Shown piece by piece: positions 6,488 to 12,186 of a DNA stretch of 12,186 nt; position 1 is the first letter of the stretch; every line of letters starts with the position of its first letter. The notes under the pieces were generated by a model, which was not told where the DNA came from, searched no databases, and saw nothing but the letters and a program-made list of their open reading frames with translations. The DNA is taken from positions 1 through 12,186 of the forward strand of contig JAQGLD010000159.1 in NCBI GenBank assembly GCA_028293055.1, in the 5' to 3' direction. Origin of the DNA: Alphaproteobacteria bacterium. GTDB lineage: Bacteria > Pseudomonadota > Alphaproteobacteria > Sphingomonadales > Sphingomonadaceae. The translations under genes were made by a program, and so were the position numbers.

Positions 6488-7575
6488 CCCCGGCCCGCCG
6501 GGCTGAAATCCTGATCGTCGGCGGCGGCCCGGCCGGATCCTCGGCCGCGATCGCTTTGGCCAAGGCCGGTCGACGGCCGCTGCTGATCGAGCGCAGCGCG
6601 GGGCCGCACGACAAGGTCTGCGGCGGATTTCTCGGCTGGGATTCGCTCGCGGCGCTTGCCAGGCTGGGAGTCGACACGGCGGCGCTGGGCGCCCGGCCGA
6701 TCTCCCGCCTGCGCCTGGTCTCGAGCCGCCATTCGGTCGAGGCGAGGCTGCCGCGCGCCGCAGCCGGCCTTTCGCGCCGAACCCTCGACGAGGCGATGCT
6801 GCGCGGCGCCGCGAGCGCAGGCGCGGACATCCTGCGCGGCCGGACGGTCAAGGCCGCCGACCCGGAGCGCCTGTCGGTGAGGCTCGACGAAGGCGAGTCG
6901 ATCGAAGCGGAGCTGCTGCTGCTCGCCACCGGCAAGCACGAATTGCGCGGCGCCGCGCGCGGCCGGGACACGAGCGGCGACCCGGTTGGAATCCGCACTC
7001 CGCTGGCCCGAAGCGCAGCGCTGAACCGGGCGCTGGACGGAGTGATCGAGCTTCACCTGTTCGACGGCGGCTATGGCGGCCTGCTCCTCCAGGAGGACGG
7101 CAGCGCCAATCTCTGCCTGTCGGTGGCGCGGGCACGGCTCAAGGCGGCGGGCGGCGTCGATCCGCTGATCGCGGAGCTGAAGGAAGAGCTGCCGAGCCTG
7201 CGCGAACGGCTCGACCAGAGCGAGGCGGGCGCGTGGAGCGCGATCGCCGGAGTCCCTTATGGATGGCGGGCCAAAGCCACCGAGCCGAACCTCTACCGGC
7301 TGGGAGACCAGGCCGCAGTGATCGCCTCGCTCGCCGGCGACGGGATCGCCATCGCGCTGGCCAGCGGTCGCGACGCTGCGCAAGCCGTGATCGGCGGAGT
7401 CGGCGCGGAGCGCTACCAGCAAGGCTTCGCGTCGCGCGCCGCTCGGCCGATCGCGATCGCGGAAGCGCTGCGCTGGGCCGCCGAGCATCGCGCCGGGCGC
7501 GAGCCGATGATGACGCTGGCCGCCGCGCCCCTCCTCCCCGGCCTCGCCGCCAGGCTAACCCGGATCGGCGGCTGA
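6484..7575 (+). CDS. FAD-dependent oxidoreductase, geranylgeranyl reductase/UbiH-like
   Basis: This 363-aa flavoprotein probably reduces or hydroxylates the product of the adjacent polyketide synthase. That link is inferred from position. Visible motifs are the FAD dinucleotide fold ILIVGGGPAG (9-18), KVCGGFL (44-50), which resembles the cysteine-glycine motif of geranylgeranyl reductases, the LLATG segment (146-150), and the second FAD site RLGDQAAVIASLAGDGI (272-288). The fold is that of group A flavin monooxygenases and GGR enzymes, and the sequence alone does not decide between reduction and hydroxylation. The GTG start overlaps the synthase stop as GTGA. There is no strong ribosome site, so translation is probably coupled. 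Flavoproteins are common beside type III synthases in bacteria. The 3' end overlaps the opposite-strand gene by 21 bases. Confidence 0.9.
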   Translation: MTPARRAEILIVGGGPAGSSAAIALAKAGRRPLLIERSAGPHDKVCGGFLGWDSLAALARLGVDTAALGARPISRLRLVSSRHSVEARLPRAAAGLSRRTLDEAMLRGAASAGADILRGRTVKAADPERLSVRLDEGESIEAELLLLATGKHELRGAARGRDTSGDPVGIRTPLARSAALNRALDGVIELHLFDGGYGGLLLQEDGSANLCLSVARARLKAAGGVDPLIAELKEELPSLRERLDQSEAGAWSAIAGVPYGWRAKATEPNLYRLGDQAAVIASLAGDGIAIALASGRDAAQAVIGGVGAERYQQGFASRAARPIAIAEALRWAAEHRAGREPMMTLAAAPLLPGLAARLTRIGG

Positions 7576-7914
7576 GCCTTCGACGGCTGCCGATCGCCCG
7601 ACCAGCAGGTGCGGGGCGTAGCGGGTGACCGCGAGCAGCAGCGAAGGGATCACCATCGTGTTCCACATGTCGCGAATGCCCTCGGCGAGCTGAATCTGGC
7701 GCTCGGCGCCCGGCCAGACCTCATAGGTGTAGTCGTAAATCTCGTTGATCGTCTCAGCCCCGAGCACGGCCAGCCAAGGCCAAGGGCTGCGCAGCGGGCG
7801 GCGCAGCACGATGGCGGCACTGAGCTGGAGCAGCACTCCGGCGTGGACGTGCAGCGCATCCATGTCGAGACCGGTGGCGTGCTCGAGCCAATCCTTGATG
7901 TGATGCCAGTCCAT
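7555..7914 (-). CDS. Small membrane protein of unknown family
   Basis: This 119-aa protein is not one I can assign to a named family. It begins with an amphipathic stretch (MDWHHIKDWLEHATG), followed by about three hydrophobic segments near residues 21-38, 45-58 and 86-105. Short polar blocks stand out between them: NEIYDY (57-62) and AEGIRDMWNT (77-86). Their acidic and Asn residues next to helices are faintly reminiscent of VanZ-like proteins, but the match is too weak to use. Codon use is like that of its neighbours, and the ATG at 7914 is the only sensible start. It lies 56 bases after the TamB-type gene on the same strand, so it may be the last gene of that operon. Its last 21 bases overlap the convergent flavoprotein gene. 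Confidence 0.8.
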   Translation of the reverse strand: MDWHHIKDWLEHATGLDMDALHVHAGVLLQLSAAIVLRRPLRSPWPWLAVLGAETINEIYDYTYEVWPGAERQIQLAEGIRDMWNTMVIPSLLLAVTRYAPHLLVGRSAAVEGSAADPG

Positions 7915-7970
7915 CGCCGCGGCCTAGAGTGAATCACCCGGCGCGCAAATGAATTCCCGGACATCCCCAG

Positions 7971-10900
7971 CTAATAGCGCCTGCGGTAACGCAGGTTCAC
8001 ATTGCTGCCGCTGTCGCCCTGCGCGCTGACTTGCGACAGGATGCTGAGCGCCTTGGAGAGGGCGATCTCGATCTGGGTCGCGGTGAAGCCGCGGGCGTCG
8101 GTGACGATCTCGAGATAGACCTTGTTGCTGATGTAGAAGCCGGCCGCGATCGAGGTGCCCCGTCCGGTCGTGCCGTCGGCGCCGAGCAGGCGCAGTCGGC
8201 TGAGGCCGGTCGCCGAACGCAGCTTGCCGAGCGGATTGAGCCCGCCGCCGCCGCCGCGCAGCGAGTTGAGCGAGGATGCGAGCTGCACCGCCTGGATCGC
8301 GGAAAGCTGGGTGATCGACCCTCCGAACAGGATCCTGGCCAGGATCTCGTCCTGGGGCAGCGAGGGCGACGAACTGAACACGATCTGCGGATTGGTCGCG
8401 GTGCCGCTGACATTGATCGTCACCGTGGTGTCGCTGATGTCCGCGCTCGCCGCGATCTGGATCGTCGGATTGGGCGGGCGCGATCCGTCGAAGGCGATCT
8501 CGCCGGTGCTGAGATCGAAGCGGCGGCCGCTGAAGCTGTAGGTGCCGCGGACCAGCGAAGCGCGGCCGACGATCGACGGAGTCTTCGACGTACCCTGGAC
8601 CCGCAGGTCTGCGGACCATTCGGACTCGAGCCCCATGCCGGCAACGAACACCTGGTTGGGGGCGCGTATCCGCAGGTCGAGCTTCCAGAGGCTCGGTACC
8701 GCGTTGTCGGGGGTCTGTGCCCGTGCGGCGGGATCGGGAAGCGGCTCGCCCTTGCGGCGGACCCCGGCGAGATCGATGATCTCGGAAGCGCCCTGGCGGA
8801 CGATCTCGTAGCGCGCCTCGGCGAGCTGGAGGTCGCCGGCGACCAAGGCGCCGTTTGCGCGGCTGTTGGTGATCGCGACGTTGCCGGTGACGGTGGCGCC
8901 CAGGCTGTCGCTGTGGGCGAGCTGGGCATTCTGGAAATCGAGCCTGACATCGATCGGATAGCCGGCGGCCGAGGCGAAGCCGACGCTGCCGTGGCCGGTG
9001 ATCGTGCCCTTGCCGGCGCGACCACTCAGCTGAGTGATCTCGAGGGTCGAGTTGGTGAACCGGCCCTGCAGCGCGAGCGCGTTGATCCTGGTACCGTAGG
9101 TCTCGTCGACGAAGCTGAGGGCATTCGCCTTGAGCACTCCGGTGATCGTCGGATTATCGACCCGTCCACCGAAATCGGCGGCGATTCCGATCGGCCCGGA
9201 CAATTGCTCGCTGGCCATCCCGCTCAACGACCACAAAACTTCGGCCGGACCAACATAGCGGATTCCACCCGACAGAGGCGAGGCCTCGAGACGGCTCATC
9301 CAGCTTCCGCCGGTCGCGGCGATCGGCTGCAGCCGGGCCTGGGCCCGACCGATCAGGGCGCCGCCGCGGCGGATCGCTGCGTTGAGCGCGCCACCTTCGG
9401 GGCTCAACGTGCCGAGCAAGGCCAGGTCGACGGGCGGCGAGCGCACCGCGATTCCGGTGCGCGAGAAGCCGGCGATGCTGAGCCGCGCCTCGGCCTGCGG
9501 AACCGTAGCGCCTCCGGGCTGGGCGAAGTCGATCGAACCGCTGGCCTTGCCCGACAGGCCCATGCCCGGAGCGAAAGCATTCACGATCGAAATGTCGAAA
9601 TTCTGCATCCGGGCCTGGACGCTCGTGCCATTGGCGTAGCGGCCCGAAAGCTGGAGAACGCCTTGCGGGAGGACGAGCTGGGCTGGCGCGAGCTCCCATC
9701 CGCCGGCGACCTTGCGAATCTCCGCCGGCGGCTGGACCCGGATCGGGATGCCGTTGACCTCGCCCTGAAGCGCGGCGCGGATCAGGCTGGGAGTCAGCCC
9801 AGCATTGACCGCGACCCGGAAGGGAACTCCGCTATTGCCCTCGGCGAAGAGCTGGGCGCTGCCCTGGCCGCCGCGATAATCGATCCGTGCGCGGGCGCGG
9901 GCGATCGAGAAATTGCTGGCGCGTACCCCGGCGAGCTGGGCGTCGCCGACGATATGCGGCGCATCCGGATAGAGGATGGCGCTCCCCTGGATGATTCCGC
10001 GCTGGATCAGGATCGGGGTCGCGCCCGGAATCTGGGCTCCGTTCGCCGTCGCATCGACGTCGGCGCGCTGGTAGCGGCCCTCGGCGCCGAGCCGGATGGT
10101 CCCGTCGAGGCCCTGCCCGGCGAGGGTCAGCGTGCCGACGAACGGCCCGGCGGCGCTCTTCGCCACGCGGCCGGTGAAGCTGATCCCGGCGAACAGCAGG
10201 CGGTGGATGTCGATGGTCAGCGGACCCCGGCCGGACAGGATAGTCACGTCGGCCGAGAAGGGACCATATTGCGACTGACCCGTGGCCTGGATGGCATAGC
10301 CATTGGCGGTCGCCTTGATCGTCGCGGCCACGTCGCGAAGGCCGATTCCGAAGCCTGGGCTGGCGGCGCGAAGCTGGACGAGCGGCCGCGTGGTGGTGCC
10401 TCCGACGATCACCGCGAGCGGGCCATAAGCCTGCGACACCGCGGCGCCGCGGAAGGCGATTCGACCGTCCGGCCAATAGGATCCGGTTCCCGAAGTAATC
10501 CGCATCAGTGGCGAGTTGAGCCGAAGATTGTCGACCCGGATCACACCCTGCGGACTCATCGCTATGTCGGCGGCGACGGTGGCGTTGCCGCCGAGATAGG
10601 TGCGCGCGCTGGCATTGTCGATCCGCCGGGTTTTGATCGCGACATGGCCCTTGAGCCCGAAGCCCGCCGGGGTGGTGACCACATCGACATGGGTCGAAAG
10701 GTCGAGCAGGCCGATCCCCTCGACCAGATAATTGTTCACCCTGCCCTGGATTCCACCCTGGTAGAGGCCGCGCTGGAGATCGGCCACGACCACCGCAGTG
10801 GCACTGAGCTTGTCGGACCGGATCTTGAGATCGTCCGAAACGATGCGCGGGCCGCTCATCGCGAACGTCCCCGCGAGCGAGACATTGGTCAGCAGGCCGC

Positions 10901-12186
10901 CGAACGCCGGATTGAGGCCGGTGATCCGCCGGGCATGGGCGACCACCGGGATCGCGATCCGGTCCGTGTCGATCCGCGCCTTGCCGCGCGCCTGCAGGCC
11001 TTCGACATTCGTGCCGTTGAAGCCGAGCGAGGCGGCGCTGACATCGTAGGCGACGACCGGAGTGCGGAAGGCGCCGTCGAGCACCGCGGCGATGCGGAGT
11101 CCGTTCGCGCTGAGCCTGGGCGCGATCGCGCCGGGCTGCGACAGGCGGACCGCGACCTTCATGTTCTCGAACCGGTTGCGGCCGAGATCTACCATTCCGT
11201 CGGCGGCGATCGCCATCGCCTGCGAGCTGAGCTGGAGTCGGGTATCGGCGCGGCGCTTGTCCAACGTCGTGACGAGATTGACCCGGACATAAGGCGCGAG
11301 CAGCCGGGTCGCGACGCCTTGGGCCATCATCAGTCCGGGCTGGATCGGGCCGGTGACGGTGAACGTGCCGTTGCGTGCGCCGACATCGAGATTGGCGAAG
11401 GCCTTGCCGCCGAGCGTCGCCCGAGCGCGGCCGTCCCACTTCGTCCAGCTGCCGCTGCCGTTGATCGCGGCGTCGAGCGGCGAAGCGAGGCCGGCGAGCT
11501 TGGCGACGAAGCCGTCGGCCGGAGCGCGCACCCGCATGGCGAGGCCGAGCCGATTCTGCTCCGGCACCGCGTCGAGACGCAGGACGAGCCGGTCGCCGCC
11601 GGGCAGGCCGGGACCCGCAATCGCCTTCGCGTCCAGCGCGACCTGGGCACGGCCGTCCGCGATCTTCGCGGATCCGTCGAGCGAAAGCAGATGGCGGTAG
11701 CCGGTGACCGGCGGATCGACGATCAGCCGGTCGACCTTGAGCCGGCCGATGTCGATGTCGATGTCGGGCAGCATCGGGGCATTGGGATCGCCGCTCGCCT
11801 TGAGCTGCGGCAGCCGCCACAGGTGCGCGGCCGGAACGGTCAGCCCGCGAATGTCGATATGCTTGCCCAGATAAGCGAACGGGCGCCAGTCCATGTCCGC
11901 TTCGCGCGCGGCGAAGAACTGGCCCTTCGGATCGGCGAGGCGGAGATCGTAGATCCTGAGCTTTCCGAAGACCGAGCCCTCGATCCTGCCGACCTTGATG
12001 TCGAGGCCGGACGCCATCTCCATCTTGTTGATCTGGCTGACGACGAAGCGCCGTCCGAAATCGCTGTTGATCCAGGCGAATCCCGCTGCGACCAGCAGGA
12101 GCAGGCCCGCGAGCGCGATGCCACTCCATTTGAGCGCGGTTTGCGCGCGGCGCCGGCCGGCCGGCACGACGGGAGGATCGAGATCG
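7971..12186 (-). CDS. tamB: TamB-type inner-membrane-anchored periplasmic protein (5' end beyond window)
   Basis: TamB spans the periplasm as a long beta-groove, works with the outer-membrane protein TamA, and is implicated in outer-membrane protein assembly and phospholipid transport. At least 1398 residues are visible. A basic N-terminus and one signal-anchor helix (about 12-32) are followed by the typical opening, a SDFGRRFV segment and then GLDIKVGRIEGSVFG. About 900 residues of beta-rich AsmA-like repeats come next. The C-terminal DUF490/TamB domain has the hallmarks VFVAGMGLESEW, LVRGTYSFSGRRFDL and LPQDEILARILFG, and the protein ends in RYRRRY. GTG 12167 is an available start, but no ribosome site precedes it. 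The frame stays open to the window edge (DLDPPVV before the GTG), so the true start is probably outside. The start of a TamA gene may lie there too. Confidence 0.93.
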   Translation of the reverse strand, partial: DLDPPVVPAGRRRAQTALKWSGIALAGLLLLVAAGFAWINSDFGRRFVVSQINKMEMASGLDIKVGRIEGSVFGKLRIYDLRLADPKGQFFAAREADMDWRPFAYLGKHIDIRGLTVPAAHLWRLPQLKASGDPNAPMLPDIDIDIGRLKVDRLIVDPPVTGYRHLLSLDGSAKIADGRAQVALDAKAIAGPGLPGGDRLVLRLDAVPEQNRLGLAMRVRAPADGFVAKLAGLASPLDAAINGSGSWTKWDGRARATLGGKAFANLDVGARNGTFTVTGPIQPGLMMAQGVATRLLAPYVRVNLVTTLDKRRADTRLQLSSQAMAIAADGMVDLGRNRFENMKVAVRLSQPGAIAPRLSANGLRIAAVLDGAFRTPVVAYDVSAASLGFNGTNVEGLQARGKARIDTDRIAIPVVAHARRITGLNPAFGGLLTNVSLAGTFAMSGPRIVSDDLKIRSDKLSATAVVVADLQRGLYQGGIQGRVNNYLVEGIGLLDLSTHVDVVTTPAGFGLKGHVAIKTRRIDNASARTYLGGNATVAADIAMSPQGVIRVDNLRLNSPLMRITSGTGSYWPDGRIAFRGAAVSQAYGPLAVIVGGTTTRPLVQLRAASPGFGIGLRDVAATIKATANGYAIQATGQSQYGPFSADVTILSGRGPLTIDIHRLLFAGISFTGRVAKSAAGPFVGTLTLAGQGLDGTIRLGAEGRYQRADVDATANGAQIPGATPILIQRGIIQGSAILYPDAPHIVGDAQLAGVRASNFSIARARARIDYRGGQGSAQLFAEGNSGVPFRVAVNAGLTPSLIRAALQGEVNGIPIRVQPPAEIRKVAGGWELAPAQLVLPQGVLQLSGRYANGTSVQARMQNFDISIVNAFAPGMGLSGKASGSIDFAQPGGATVPQAEARLSIAGFSRTGIAVRSPPVDLALLGTLSPEGGALNAAIRRGGALIGRAQARLQPIAATGGSWMSRLEASPLSGGIRYVGPAEVLWSLSGMASEQLSGPIGIAADFGGRVDNPTITGVLKANALSFVDETYGTRINALALQGRFTNSTLEITQLSGRAGKGTITGHGSVGFASAAGYPIDVRLDFQNAQLAHSDSLGATVTGNVAITNSRANGALVAGDLQLAEARYEIVRQGASEIIDLAGVRRKGEPLPDPAARAQTPDNAVPSLWKLDLRIRAPNQVFVAGMGLESEWSADLRVQGTSKTPSIVGRASLVRGTYSFSGRRFDLSTGEIAFDGSRPPNPTIQIAASADISDTTVTINVSGTATNPQIVFSSSPSLPQDEILARILFGGSITQLSAIQAVQLASSLNSLRGGGGGLNPLGKLRSATGLSRLRLLGADGTTGRGTSIAAGFYISNKVYLEIVTDARGFTATQIEIALSKALSILSQVSAQGDSGSNVNLRYRRRY

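Noticed and set aside
9832..12129. 765-aa frame on the same strand inside the TamB-type gene
   Set aside because: It is an Arg/Pro/Gln-rich shifted frame of the TamB coding sequence with no domain signal. The TamB frame carries the recognisable motifs throughout.
12165..12167. GTG as a definite start of the TamB-type gene
   Set aside because: There is no Shine-Dalgarno site in front of it and the frame stays open to the window edge, so the gene is treated as partial.

Overview
The window is high-GC DNA, roughly two thirds G+C by eye, densely coded, with strong third-position G/C bias. Gene content and style suggest an alphaproteobacterium, most likely a sphingomonad. The clues are a small DUF6356-like protein, a TamB-type protein, a type III polyketide synthase beside a geranylgeranyl-reductase-like flavoprotein, and short palindromic elements between genes. 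This assignment rests on recalled families and not on a database search. I see no rRNA, tRNA, CRISPR array, transposase or phage gene, and no gap between genes exceeds 300 bases.

Left part (1-4280). A large-subunit, KatE/HPII-type catalase gene (18-2198, +) faces a short gene for a DUF6356-like membrane protein (2303-2560, -). The 104-base gap between them holds two perfect stem-loops. A 172-base divergent gap (2561-2732) then separates the small gene from a FAD/NAD(P)-binding protein of the COG4529 type (2733-4085, +). The next gap (4086-4280) carries two more stem-loops.

Middle part (4281-7575, +). Three tightly packed genes form an apparent operon: a zinc-dependent, probably NADP(H)-linked alcohol dehydrogenase, a type III polyketide synthase with an intact Cys-His-Asn triad, and an FAD-dependent oxidoreductase of the geranylgeranyl reductase superfamily. 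The synthase and flavoprotein overlap by GTGA. Inference: the synthase makes a small aromatic or pyrone lipid that the flavoprotein modifies. Whether the dehydrogenase takes part is open. No methyltransferase lies between them.

Right part (7555-12186, -). A very large TamB-type gene runs in from beyond the right edge and ends at 7971. A 119-aa membrane protein of unknown family follows 56 bases downstream on the same strand, and its 3' end overlaps the flavoprotein gene tail to tail by 21 bases. TamB acts in outer-membrane biogenesis and lipid transport. Its usual partner, the Omp85-type TamA, would be expected just outside the window.

The points I rate most worth checking are two genes (COG4529-type protein and polyketide synthase) whose likely starts are CTG codons placed correctly behind good Shine-Dalgarno sequences, a catalase in which Cys replaces the His that HPII cross-links to the haem tyrosine, and the compact dehydrogenase-synthase-flavoprotein module.
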